DNA from: a virus
Strand: one strand, 5' to 3'
Virus record (IMG/VR): IMGVR_UViG_3300005511_000013
Span: 1-46,448 of that record
DNA length: 46,448 nt
Below, one piece after another: positions 31,172-39,200 of the stretch; positions within the stretch are counted from its first letter, which is position 1, and every line of letters begins with the position of its first letter. The translations under genes and the position numbers were made by a program. The notes beneath the pieces were generated by a model, which saw nothing but the letters and a program-made list of their open reading frames with translations, ran no database searches and was not told the DNA's origin.

Positions 31172-31656
31172 GCGTGGTCACCTCCGAACAGGTCCTGATC
31201 GAGGACATCGCGTACCTGGCGCGGAGGATGCGGCCGGACGAGATCGAGCAGGATCTGGCCATGACGGGCCTGTCCGAGTACGACCCGGCCCAGGCCATCC
31301 TAAAGATGGCGACCGTCTATGGCCCGAAGTTCGTCATCCTGGCTGACGACGTGCCAGTGGTTGCCGGCGGCTTTTGGCAGGTCCGCCCAGGCGTGTGGGA
31401 GGGCTGGCAGCTCGGGACGATGGACGGCTGGGAGAAGCACTGGCGCACGATCACCAAGGTGACGCGCAAGCTCAACGACCAGATGCTGGCGCGCCCCGAG
31501 GTGCACCGGCTTCAGCTCTACGGCGTGGCCGGCCGCGACAAGACATTCGAGTGGTACGAGCGCTCGCTCGGCTACCGCCGCGAGGCAACCCTGAGCCGCT
31601 ACTGCGCCAATGGTGCGGACGCGGTGCTTTTCGCACGCACGAAGGAGGCGGCCTGA
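31168..31656 (+). CDS. T7 gp13-like internal virion protein (GNAT fold)
   Basis: 162 residues. The pattern VPVVAGGFWQVRPGVWEGW, then TRKLNDQM and EWYERSLGYRREA followed by ADAVLFART, has the GNAT acetyltransferase shape shared by the T7 gp13/DUF2833 family of internal virion proteins. In T7 gp13 is needed for internal virion proteins to assemble. Whether it acetylates anything is unknown. First gene of the ejection block. Confidence 0.72.
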   Translation: MSVVTSEQVLIEDIAYLARRMRPDEIEQDLAMTGLSEYDPAQAILKMATVYGPKFVILADDVPVVAGGFWQVRPGVWEGWQLGTMDGWEKHWRTITKVTRKLNDQMLARPEVHRLQLYGVAGRDKTFEWYERSLGYRREATLSRYCANGADAVLFARTKEAA

Positions 31657-32366
31657 TGGCTGGCGGCGGCAATATCGGCAAGGGCAACTGGGCCGACCCT
31701 ACGGGCACGATCCAGAAGTCCGGCGCGGGCAAGTGGCTCGACCCCTTGGGCCTGACGAAGACGGCCAAACAGGGCGAGTCGGCTGCGGACGTGGCTGCAC
31801 GCCTGGAGATGGAGCGGCAGGCGGCGATCAAGCAGACGCAGGCCCGCATCAACACGGTCTTCGACAACCCCCGGCGCGCGCGAGACATCTCCGACTTCGT
31901 GTCGGCGGTGCGCACGAAGAGCATGGACGACCTGGCCCGGCAGAACACCGATGCAACCCGGGAGCTGAAGTTCGCCCTGGCGCGCGGTGGCCTGTCCGGC
32001 GGCAGCGTCAACGTGGACCAGAACCGCCGCATGGCAGACGACTACAACCGTGGCCTGCTGAGCGTCGAAAGCCGCGCACAGGGCGCCGGCGCGCAGCTCG
32101 AGGCGGCCGACCAGGAAGCCCGTGCGCGCCTGATCCAGCTGGCCACCTCTGGCCTGGACGCGACCACAGCAGCTTCCCAGGCGGCGGCTGGCCTGCGCTC
32201 GAACTTCGAGAGCGCGCGCTCCCAGGCGTTCGGCGAACAGCTGGGCGACCAGTTCGCCACGGTTGGCGGGTTCGTCAAGCAGCGCCGCGATGAGGCTGCC
32301 CGTCGGCAGGCCAACCGCGATGCCAACTTCAATCTTTATGGCGGCGGTGCCGCCTACGGCGGGTAA
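31656..32366 (+). CDS. Ejection-type internal virion protein, 236 aa
   Basis: Gly-rich start, then long amphipathic helices rich in Ala, Gln and Arg (RLEMERQAAIKQTQARI, LEAADQEARARLIQLA), the composition of podovirus ejection proteins. The C-terminus is Gly/Tyr-rich. Coupled by TGATG to the gp13-like gene. Such proteins leave the capsid and form a channel across the cell envelope. Inferred from composition and position. Confidence 0.65.
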   Translation: MAGGGNIGKGNWADPTGTIQKSGAGKWLDPLGLTKTAKQGESAADVAARLEMERQAAIKQTQARINTVFDNPRRARDISDFVSAVRTKSMDDLARQNTDATRELKFALARGGLSGGSVNVDQNRRMADDYNRGLLSVESRAQGAGAQLEAADQEARARLIQLATSGLDATTAASQAAAGLRSNFESARSQAFGEQLGDQFATVGGFVKQRRDEAARRQANRDANFNLYGGGAAYGG

Positions 32367-32369
32367 CCC

Positions 32370-33020
32370 ATGGGCCAGTTCATTCCCCTCGCAATCATGG
32401 CCGCCGGCACCCTGGCGCAGCAGTCCGAAACCGAGCGCGTCACGCGCAAGCAGGACGAGGCGACCGCGCAGGGCCTGCTCAGCCAGTCCCGCCGGCAGCA
32501 GGACGCCGATCGTCGCGTGAGCGATGAGGTCAACAACGTGGCTGCCAGCACGTCTTCTGACGAGCGCGCCCAGCGCCTGGGCGAATACGTGACCCAGCTG
32601 CAGCGCGGGCGCAAGCAGGCCGTGGCCGGGCTCGAAGCGCCGTTCGGCGGCACCACCTTCCAGGCCGACACCGGCGCGGCGCGTGCCGGTGCAGACGCTG
32701 CCGCACAGACCACCGCCGGGCTGATGTCGCGCATCGACGCGCCCCAGCTGCAGCGGCAAGGTGAGGCATTCGGCTATGGCCGGCTGGCCACCGACATCGA
32801 CATGGCCGCACGCGATAGCCGCGGTCAGCAGTTCATCGACCAGATGCGCCTGCGCGCGATCCGGCGCCGCCCGGAAGTGGACCTGGTTGCCGGCCTAGCT
32901 ACTGCCGCCGGTGGTGCCATGGCCGGTGGCGGCGGCGGGATGATGGGCGCCGCCTCTGCGCCGCAGTACGGCGCGAACTACTACGGGGTCTGGAACCCCA
33001 ACACCATGGGGGTGGCGTGA
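32370..33020 (+). CDS. Ejection-type internal virion protein, 216 aa
   Basis: N-terminal hydrophobic stretch (FIPLAIMAAGTLA), helical Gln/Ala-rich middle (SRRQQDADRRVSDEVNN) and a Gly-rich, hydrophobic tail. Together with its neighbours it resembles P22 gp7/gp20/gp16-type ejection proteins, which act after release into the envelope. The stop couples to the next start (TGATG). Confidence 0.65.
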   Translation: MGQFIPLAIMAAGTLAQQSETERVTRKQDEATAQGLLSQSRRQQDADRRVSDEVNNVAASTSSDERAQRLGEYVTQLQRGRKQAVAGLEAPFGGTTFQADTGAARAGADAAAQTTAGLMSRIDAPQLQRQGEAFGYGRLATDIDMAARDSRGQQFIDQMRLRAIRRRPEVDLVAGLATAAGGAMAGGGGGMMGAASAPQYGANYYGVWNPNTMGVA

Positions 33021-34219
33021 TGGCTGATCCATACAACGCCGGACAGGCGCTGGGCTCCGCGCTCTTCGGCAGCACCCAGGACACCTACACCAACCAGCTT
33101 GGCCGGCAGTACCAGGTCGAGCAGGCGCTGCAGCAGGCGCGGCAGGCGCGGTCGAAGGCGATCCTCGCGCAGCAGGTCAATGACCAGCGGGCGCTGGTCA
33201 ATCCGGAACTGGTGAGCGGGGTTCTGGGCGGTGATCAAGACGCGCTTGGCACTCTGGGCAGTATCGCGCTGCTGGCCAACGACAACTTCGACGCCAGTCA
33301 GCTCAGCGACGTACTCGGCGCAGCCGCGAGTAGCGGCGCGCGCAATGCTGCGTTGGCGGGCGACTACAACGGGGCGAATGCTCAGCTGTTCGCACTAGCC
33401 AAGGGGCCGCAGCAGCTCGCCACTGTTGAAGGTCAGAACCTGCTCGGCAACCGATTCCTGGTCGGCGGCGGCGACGTGAGCACGACCGAACAGGGCCGCG
33501 CAGGCATGGCCGCCGATGCCGCCCGCGCGCGTGCGTCCGACGCCAGCGCCGCCAGCTCCTACGCGTCTGCGGCGCGCACCCGGCAGGGCATGGCGCTGGA
33601 TCGCGCCGATGTGCTGGGAGGTGGTGGCCGTCCGTCCAGCAAAGCGCCGAGCGGCTACCGCTGGAAGGCGGACGGCAGCCTGGAAGCGATCCCCGGCGGC
33701 CCAGCCGATATCACCGGAACGCTGGGCGACCCGACCGCGAAGGCAACCGAGGGCGAGCGCAGCGCAGCCGGGTTCCTGCAGCGCATGGTGCAGTCCGAGG
33801 CAGAGCTGGAAGGGCTGCGCGCCGGCGGCTACAACGCGGCCAACCTGCGCGACTTCTATACGGCAGGTGAGGGCACGTTCCTCAACCAGTTCGCGTCCGA
33901 CAAGGGCCAGGTCAACCGGCAGCAGCAGGAAGACTGGGTGCGCGCGAAGCTGCGTAAGGAATCCGGCGCGGTCATCGGCGATGAGGAGATGGACCGCGAG
34001 ATCAAGACCTATTTCCCCCAGCCGGGAGATAGCCAGGCCGTGCTGCAGTCGAAGGGGCGAAGCCGTGAGCGTGCTATCACCCAGATGCGCATCACGGCAG
34101 GCCGGGCAGCGTCCCTTGGCGACCGTCCGCCGGCGACGGCTGCACCGGCCGCACGTCCAGGGCTGCCGGCGCCAGCTGGTGGCGTCGATGACCTCCTCGG
34201 TAAGTACGGGATCCGCTGA
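33020..34219 (+). CDS. Ejection-type internal virion protein, 399 aa
   Basis: Helical N-terminus with a Gln/Arg/Ala run (YQVEQALQQARQARSKA), followed by Ala/Ser-rich helices and a Pro/Ala linker before a conserved-looking end (DDLLGKYGIR). Low in Cys and Trp, as in other ejection proteins. Couples to the following large gene by TGATG. No enzymatic motif recognised. Confidence 0.65.
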   Translation: MADPYNAGQALGSALFGSTQDTYTNQLGRQYQVEQALQQARQARSKAILAQQVNDQRALVNPELVSGVLGGDQDALGTLGSIALLANDNFDASQLSDVLGAAASSGARNAALAGDYNGANAQLFALAKGPQQLATVEGQNLLGNRFLVGGGDVSTTEQGRAGMAADAARARASDASAASSYASAARTRQGMALDRADVLGGGGRPSSKAPSGYRWKADGSLEAIPGGPADITGTLGDPTAKATEGERSAAGFLQRMVQSEAELEGLRAGGYNAANLRDFYTAGEGTFLNQFASDKGQVNRQQQEDWVRAKLRKESGAVIGDEEMDREIKTYFPQPGDSQAVLQSKGRSRERAITQMRITAGRAASLGDRPPATAAPAARPGLPAPAGGVDDLLGKYGIR

Positions 34220-36369
34220 TGGCAACCCTTGAGCAGCTCGAACAGGCCCTGCGAGCAGCAGATGCTGCCGGCAACACTGAAGACGCGCGCCGGTTGGCGC
34301 AAGCGTACAAGACGCAGCGCGATGCCATGCCGATCACCGACCTGCCCGCTGTCCAGGCAGAGCGCCCTGACTTCAGCGGCGTGACGGCGACCGTCGACAG
34401 CACCGCTGACGGCCGGCAGGCCGACGGCTGGAAGGCGGGCATCCCCCGCGACTTGGCCTTCGGCGCGCGGTCGGTGCTGCAGAGCGTGGGAAGCCTGCTC
34501 GGCGCTGTGGGTGGTGACGCCCTGGGCGCCCTGGAAACGAAGATCACTGGTCGCCCCGTGGCCAGCTTCCGCGACAACGCCGCGGCGCTGGGCGACAGCC
34601 TCGGGCTTCCGAAAGCCCAGACCTCAGGCGACAGGGTGCTAGGCGACATCGGCGAGGCATTGGCAGGCACCGGGCTGACCCTCGGTGCCGGCGGCTTGGC
34701 AAACGCTGGGCGCACGGTGCTGCCAACTGTTGCGCGTGCGGCGCCTGCGCCCCAGGTCATCCCGACCTTGGGGCAGCGCGGTGCGGAACTACTCACCGCC
34801 CAGCCTACGCTCCAGGCCGTCAGCGCCGCGACCGGCGCAGCGGCCGGCTCTGGTGCACGCGAAAGTGGTGTTGGCCCGCTTGGGCAGGCAGCAGCCGGCT
34901 TGCTCGGCGGCTTCACCCCGACAATCGCCACCAGCGGCGTGCAGTCCGTCCTGCGCGGGGGGCTGCGCGGCGGCGAGTCTGGGCGCAAAGCGCTGGAGCA
35001 GACCATCGACGATTTCGCCACCCTGGGTGCGACGCCGTCGGTAGGGCAGGGGACTGGCGGCTGGACGGCTCAAGGTGCTGAAAGCCTGCTGGCCGGCGGC
35101 CCGACGAGCGGCGGCGTGATGCGCCGGTATGCGGAGAAGCAGAACGAGCAGATCGGGGAAGGCCTGGGAGATCTGAGCAACCAGCTTGCGCGGAACATCA
35201 GCGGCGAGCGCGCCGGCCGCGCGATCGAGAAGGGCGTCGACACGTTCGCGAAGAACACCGGGGCGATGCGCAAGGCGCTGTACTGGCAGGCGGATCAGCA
35301 CATCCCGAGTGACACGCGGATCGGCGTCACCAACACGGAGCGTGCCCTGGCCGAACTGACCACGCCCATCGCCGGTGCAGAGGCAACGACGGGCGCTCAG
35401 ATCAGCCCGAAGATTCAGCGCATGGCCGACACGCTGGCCGAGGACGTGGCCGCCGCGCAGCAGGCTGGTCAGGCCGGCATCCCCTACGAGGCGGTGAAGC
35501 GGATCCGTAGCCAGATCGGCGAGGAACTGTCCGACTTCTCCCTCTCCACCGACCGGCCCACCGCCCAGCTGAAGCAGCTCTACGCGTCACTGTCGCAGGA
35601 CCTTGAGGCTGCTGCCCAGGCTCAGGGCCCGAGCGCCGTTGCCGCTGTGAAGCGTGCCAGCAACTACTTCAAGGCGTCCGCCGATCGGCTGGAAACCCTG
35701 GAGCGGATCGTGGACAAGAACGGCGGTCCGGAGAAGGTATTTCAGGCGGCGATGGCCGGCACGAAGGATGGCGCGACCACGCTCCGCGCCGTCATGCGCT
35801 CCCTGCCGGAGGACGGCCAGAAGGCGGTCAGCGCCGCGGTGATCAAGCGCATGGGCTTGGCGAATCCAGGCGCCCAGAACGCTGCTGGCGACGCCTTCAG
35901 CCCGAACACGTTCCTGACCAACTGGGGGAACATCAGCCCGGAGGCGCGGCGCACGCTGTTTGGCCGATATGGCAAGGAATTCAGCGACAACATGGACAAG
36001 GTGGCCAGGGTTGCCGAGCGGATCAAGGAAGGGTCAGAAGTATTCCGGAACCCCAGCGGCACCGCGAACCGCGGCGCGGCCATCGCGTACCCGGCCACCA
36101 TCGGCGGTCTGGTGATCACTGGGCAGCTTGGCCCGGCTGCCGTAACCGTGGGCGGCGGTGTGCTGGCCAATGGGCTGGCGCGCGCCATGACGAACCCGAA
36201 GTTCGTGAAGTGGCTGGCGCGTTCTACGGAAATGCCCATCGGGGCGTTGCCTGCTCAGCTCAACGTGTTGAAGCGGATGAGCGCCGAGAACGATGACGAG
36301 TCGATCTCTGAGGTAGCAGATGCCTTGGCCGCGTCAGGCGAAGGGGCCGCTGAGACCCCAGATCAGTAG
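34219..36369 (+). CDS. Large ejection protein, 716 aa
   Basis: The largest protein of the ejection block. N-terminal charged helix (LEQALRAADAAGNTEDARRL), then extended Gly/Ala-rich helices with possible membrane-inserting segments (LGAVGGDALGAL, GLVITGQLGPAAVTVGGGVL), and a helical C-terminus. It would cross the envelope to guide DNA entry. No lytic transglycosylase motif was found, in contrast to T7 gp16. The last 36 bases overlap the oppositely oriented moron cassette. Confidence 0.67.
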   Translation: MATLEQLEQALRAADAAGNTEDARRLAQAYKTQRDAMPITDLPAVQAERPDFSGVTATVDSTADGRQADGWKAGIPRDLAFGARSVLQSVGSLLGAVGGDALGALETKITGRPVASFRDNAAALGDSLGLPKAQTSGDRVLGDIGEALAGTGLTLGAGGLANAGRTVLPTVARAAPAPQVIPTLGQRGAELLTAQPTLQAVSAATGAAAGSGARESGVGPLGQAAAGLLGGFTPTIATSGVQSVLRGGLRGGESGRKALEQTIDDFATLGATPSVGQGTGGWTAQGAESLLAGGPTSGGVMRRYAEKQNEQIGEGLGDLSNQLARNISGERAGRAIEKGVDTFAKNTGAMRKALYWQADQHIPSDTRIGVTNTERALAELTTPIAGAEATTGAQISPKIQRMADTLAEDVAAAQQAGQAGIPYEAVKRIRSQIGEELSDFSLSTDRPTAQLKQLYASLSQDLEAAAQAQGPSAVAAVKRASNYFKASADRLETLERIVDKNGGPEKVFQAAMAGTKDGATTLRAVMRSLPEDGQKAVSAAVIKRMGLANPGAQNAAGDAFSPNTFLTNWGNISPEARRTLFGRYGKEFSDNMDKVARVAERIKEGSEVFRNPSGTANRGAAIAYPATIGGLVITGQLGPAAVTVGGGVLANGLARAMTNPKFVKWLARSTEMPIGALPAQLNVLKRMSAENDDESISEVADALAASGEGAAETPDQ

Positions 36370-36567
36370 ATAAAGGGCGCAGCCAAGCAGGCCGGTTACC
36401 AGCAGTACGATCGACGCAGGGATCCAGAAGCGGTCCCACCAGGTGAGGGGATGCTTGGCGTCGAAGGCGCGCGCCTTGTTGGCTCGCGTGATCTTCTGCC
36501 AAGCGCTCGCCGGGTGAAAGTGGCCAGTCCCTGCCCAACGGTCTTCGGATTTCGGTGGCTGCGTCAT
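36334..36567 (-). CDS. Moron: small membrane protein, 77 aa
   Basis: A hydrophilic N-terminal part with Trp (PPKSEDRWAGTGHFHPASAW) precedes one transmembrane helix (WIPASIVLLVTGLLGCALYL) near the C-terminus. It faces against the late operon, converges with the 716-aa gene by 36 bases and overlaps the lipoprotein stop region (ATGA). Likely expressed in the lysogen and located in the inner membrane. Function unknown. Confidence 0.7.
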   Translation of the reverse strand: MTQPPKSEDRWAGTGHFHPASAWQKITRANKARAFDAKHPLTWWDRFWIPASIVLLVTGLLGCALYLLIWGLSGPFA

Positions 36568-36890
36568 TTCCTGGTTTCCTTGCACATGTAGAGGTCGTGC
36601 TCTTTTTCGAACCTGCATCCGACGCCGCACTCGTAATCACCCCAGCCCTTCTCCTCCGCTGCTTCCTGCTCACTGTCCTCCAGATTCTGTCGATGCTCGC
36701 GCAACGCCCAGATCGCGGAGGACTGACACTCCTCAAAGGTCGGGTAGGTCCCATAGATGGCGCGCTGAGCATCCGCGGCGTCCAAGGACCTGCCTGGAGG
36801 GTAGACGAAGGCGGTCCAGACCTCGGGCTCGCGACCGCAGCTGGAGAGCAGCGGAGAAGCGAGTAAGACAAGGGCGAGGAGGCGGTTCAT
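36564..36890 (-). CDS. Moron: lipoprotein, 108 aa
   Basis: Signal peptide MNRLLALVLLASPLLSS with lipobox LLSSC (Cys18). The mature part reads VWTAFVYPPGRSLDAADAQR and has six further Cys-containing positions (ECQSS, ECGVGC, MCKE), suggesting disulfides. It would be an outer-membrane or periplasmic-facing lipoprotein, as in many prophage conversion or superinfection-exclusion genes. Reads in the opposite direction to late genes. Confidence 0.78.
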   Translation of the reverse strand: MNRLLALVLLASPLLSSCGREPEVWTAFVYPPGRSLDAADAQRAIYGTYPTFEECQSSAIWALREHRQNLEDSEQEAAEEKGWGDYECGVGCRFEKEHDLYMCKETRK

Positions 36891-36899
36891 GGCCGGATG

Positions 36900-36926
36900 G
36901 TAGCACCGGCCGCGTGGGGCGGCCGG
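36900..36926. repeat. SMAG-like GTAG palindrome inside the moron cassette
   Basis: GTAG at 36900..36903, two spacer bases, then CCGGCCGC and GCGGCCGG around GTGGG. This resembles the GTAG-tailed SMAG elements of Stenotrophomonas, but the stem is offset by two bases from the GTAG. It falls between the lipoprotein and the 160-aa gene. Confidence 0.45.
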
Positions 36927-36935
36927 CCTGTGGCG

Positions 36936-37418
36936 TCAGCCCACTGTGAGCAGAGGTTTATCGCTGAGCGGCTTTCCATCGCGGGTCAGCCAGACTTCGA
37001 AGGTCTGGAACTGGAAGATGGGCAGCGCTTCGTGCTCCTCAGTCGAGGTGGGCTCTCCGGTCAGCCTGAACCCGTACCGGTGGACCACCGACCCAGCGAT
37101 GTGTCCCCAGAATTCTGGGATCCCACCTTCAGGGATAACCAGCGACATGGGCGCTGGATAACTGCCGTCGGCCACCAGCTTCGCTGGATCCACGCGGACC
37201 TCAACCTGAACGTCCTCCGCAGTGCACAGCCCGTAGTCCGAGAAGCGCCCATGGATTGCACCGGCGGCACTTCCCGTGAGGACAAGCGCCTTCGGGCGCA
37301 TTCCGTCTGGGGCTTCAAGACCGGTTGAAAACGTCCAGAAACCTCGGACGTATACCAGCGCACCTTCGTGGGATTTCTCCGAAGTGCACCGGACAAACGC
37401 GTCTGCTGGGTAGCTCAT
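36936..37418 (-). CDS. Moron: hypothetical protein, 160 aa
   Basis: No signal peptide or transmembrane segment. Contains beta-like strands (GALVYVRGFWTFSTG, RPKALVLTGSAAG) and a C-terminal FEVWLTRDGKPLSDKP. The ATG follows GGAGAAGGTGA, a good ribosome-binding site. An extended -10-like TGCTACGAT precedes it on the minus strand near 37464..37472, so it may have its own promoter. Function unknown; probably expressed in the lysogen. Confidence 0.7.
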   Translation of the reverse strand: MSYPADAFVRCTSEKSHEGALVYVRGFWTFSTGLEAPDGMRPKALVLTGSAAGAIHGRFSDYGLCTAEDVQVEVRVDPAKLVADGSYPAPMSLVIPEGGIPEFWGHIAGSVVHRYGFRLTGEPTSTEEHEALPIFQFQTFEVWLTRDGKPLSDKPLLTVG

Positions 37419-37533
37419 TCACCTTCTCCATGGCTGGCCCCGGCCAATCCAGGGCCTCGCCGCATCGTAGCACCGTCCGTTGAAGCCCCGTCCCGCCCCG
37501 GCAGCATGGCCCCAACGACAACAGGGGCAAGCG

Positions 37534-37986
37534 ATGAGCGCTCTCGCACATGCGGTACAGCTGGTGAAGAAGTGGGAGGGGTGCCGTCTGACGGCGTACC
37601 CGGACCCTGCCACCGGTGGTGCGCCGTGGACCATCGGTTACGGCGCAACCGGCCCGGGCATTGTCCAGGGGGTGAAGTGGAGCCAGAAGCAGGCCGATGA
37701 CCGGCTGGCGCTCGATCTGGACCGGTTCACCAAGGGCGTCCAGTCCGCGCTCCGGCGCCCGGCTACGGATGCGCAGCTCGGGGCCATGGTGAGCCTGGCC
37801 TACAACATTGGCGTCAGTGCCTTCCGCAGCTCCACGCTGCTGAAGCTGTTCAACACAGGAGACATCGGCGGCGCCAGCAAGCAGTTCCCGCGCTGGAACA
37901 AGGCCAACGGAAAGGTGATGCAGGGCCTGGTCAACCGCCGCGCCGATGAACAGAAGGTATTCGAAGGCCGGGGCGGGGTCGCATGA
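37534..37986 (+). CDS. Endolysin, GH24 lysozyme
   Basis: 150 residues. The T4-lysozyme type catalytic triad is visible: Glu14 in KKWEG, Asp24 in AYPDP and Thr33 in PWTIGYG, then GATGPG. There is no signal peptide or N-terminal membrane anchor, so it depends on the holin for release. It hydrolyses peptidoglycan. The ATG at 37534 after AGGGGCAAGCG is the first of the lysis cassette, divergent from the moron genes. Ends in an ATGA overlap. Confidence 0.92.
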   Translation: MSALAHAVQLVKKWEGCRLTAYPDPATGGAPWTIGYGATGPGIVQGVKWSQKQADDRLALDLDRFTKGVQSALRRPATDAQLGAMVSLAYNIGVSAFRSSTLLKLFNTGDIGGASKQFPRWNKANGKVMQGLVNRRADEQKVFEGRGGVA

Positions 37987-38300
37987 CCATGGAAGCCCAG
38001 CCGAACCAGGACGGTCGAACCCGCCTATCGCTCGGCCCGGTAGAGAAATGGATCGTGAGTGCCTTTGCCGGCTTCATGGTCGCCGGCGGCTACTGGCTCA
38101 TCAGCTCGATGCAGCTGGTGCTGACCCAGCAGCAGGTCACGAACCAACAGGTGATGACGGTGCAGCAGCAGCTGCAGACCATCAACACCCAGCTGGCGGA
38201 CGTGCCGGCCCTGAAAATCGAACTGGCCAAGGTCGCCCTCCAGACCGAACAGAACAAGCAGGACATCCGCGAGCTGAAGCAGCTCAGGGGGATCAAATGA
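37983..38300 (+). CDS. Lysis-cassette membrane protein, 105 aa
   Basis: One transmembrane helix near 22-42 (WIVSAFAGFMVAGGYWLI), followed by a long Gln-rich coiled coil. Possibly an antiholin or holin partner. It sits between endolysin and the holin-like gene, with stop-start overlaps. Family not recognised, role inferred. Confidence 0.65.
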   Translation: MTMEAQPNQDGRTRLSLGPVEKWIVSAFAGFMVAGGYWLISSMQLVLTQQQVTNQQVMTVQQQLQTINTQLADVPALKIELAKVALQTEQNKQDIRELKQLRGIK

Positions 38301-38515
38301 AGTTGCAGCTGATCGAGGGGTGGCACCGCGCCTGGAAGCTGGCATCGGTCTGGGTGTTCGGCCTGGTGGCGGCGTTCCCCGACATCTACGACGCGATCGC
38401 GGCCATGGGCTGGATGGATGAGCTGCCGGAGCCGGCGAAGTGGTCGATTCGTGCACTCGGCGCCCTGGGCGTGATCGCGCGCGTGCTGAAGTCCCGGAAG
38501 AAGCCGCCATGCTGA
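38297..38515 (+). CDS. Holin-like protein, 72 aa
   Basis: Short protein with WKLASVWVFGLVAAFPDIYDA and ALGALGVIARVLK as the two hydrophobic segments and a basic end. This matches the small phage holin family seen next to Rz genes (DUF7940-type). Forms pores that release the endolysin. Overlaps its neighbours on both sides. Confidence 0.75.
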   Translation: MKLQLIEGWHRAWKLASVWVFGLVAAFPDIYDAIAAMGWMDELPEPAKWSIRALGALGVIARVLKSRKKPPC

Positions 38516-38952
38516 GCTTCAACCCACTGGACGCAATCCGCCCCTACCTCTGGGCCGTAAAGGCAGGCGCCATCATGATCGCGCTCACTGCTGTGTTCGT
38601 CAGCGGCTACGGCCATGGCAAGGACCGGCAGGCGGCCAAGGACCAGGAGCGCATCGACAACTTGGCCACGGCGCGCGATGCCGCCCAGGCTGAAGCTGCC
38701 GAGAACCTGCGCGCGGCCAATGCCTGTGGCCAGCTTCTGAGCGACGTGAACGACCAGTCGCAGCGCCAGATCGATGAAGCCGCCCGGGCCAAGGCGGCGG
38801 CGCAACAGGCTGCGGCTCGCGCTGAAGCGGCGGCCGCTGCCGGCCAGCGCCGCGCCGTAGCTGCCGAGAAGGCGCTGCAGGACGCTAAATCCACACCGGC
38901 GTGCCGGTCCCAACTGGAGATGCCGCTGTGCGACGCCATTCCCTTGCTCTGA
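38509..38952 (+). CDS. i-spanin (Rz-like)
   Basis: 147 residues with one N-terminal transmembrane helix (AVKAGAIMIALTAVFVSGY) and a periplasmic coiled coil rich in Ala/Gln/Glu. It anchors in the inner membrane and pairs with the lipoprotein encoded in the overlapping frame at its 3' end, so together they fuse inner and outer membranes at lysis. Confidence 0.78.
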   Translation: MLSFNPLDAIRPYLWAVKAGAIMIALTAVFVSGYGHGKDRQAAKDQERIDNLATARDAAQAEAAENLRAANACGQLLSDVNDQSQRQIDEAARAKAAAQQAAARAEAAAAAGQRRAVAAEKALQDAKSTPACRSQLEMPLCDAIPLL

Positions 38953-39200
38953 TCTTGGCGCTGCCGCTGTGCGGCTTCGGGAGCTGCTCGAAGAAGCCCG
39001 AGTCTCCAGTCATGCCGAAGGTCGTTACCGTTACCGTCGAAAAGCAGGTGCCCGTAGACGATCGGCTGACCAAGCCGTGCCCGGCCACGCGCGCCGCCAG
39101 CCGCACCGTGGAGGCCGTGGTGGCCGCCTACAACGCCAACATCACCACCCTTGAGGACTGCGACGGCCGCATGTCCGAGATCCGCGCCCTGGGGCGGTAA
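38928..39200 (+). CDS. o-spanin (Rz1-like lipoprotein)
   Basis: GTG start inside the 3' end of the Rz-like gene (+1 frame relation, 25-base overlap), then signal-like HSLALILALPLCGFGSC with Cys as lipidation site, followed by a Pro/Val-rich mature chain. It partners with the i-spanin. Ends TAATG at the first fibre gene. A GTG at 38901 would add nine residues. Confidence 0.78.
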   Translation: MRRHSLALILALPLCGFGSCSKKPESPVMPKVVTVTVEKQVPVDDRLTKPCPATRAASRTVEAVVAAYNANITTLEDCDGRMSEIRALGR

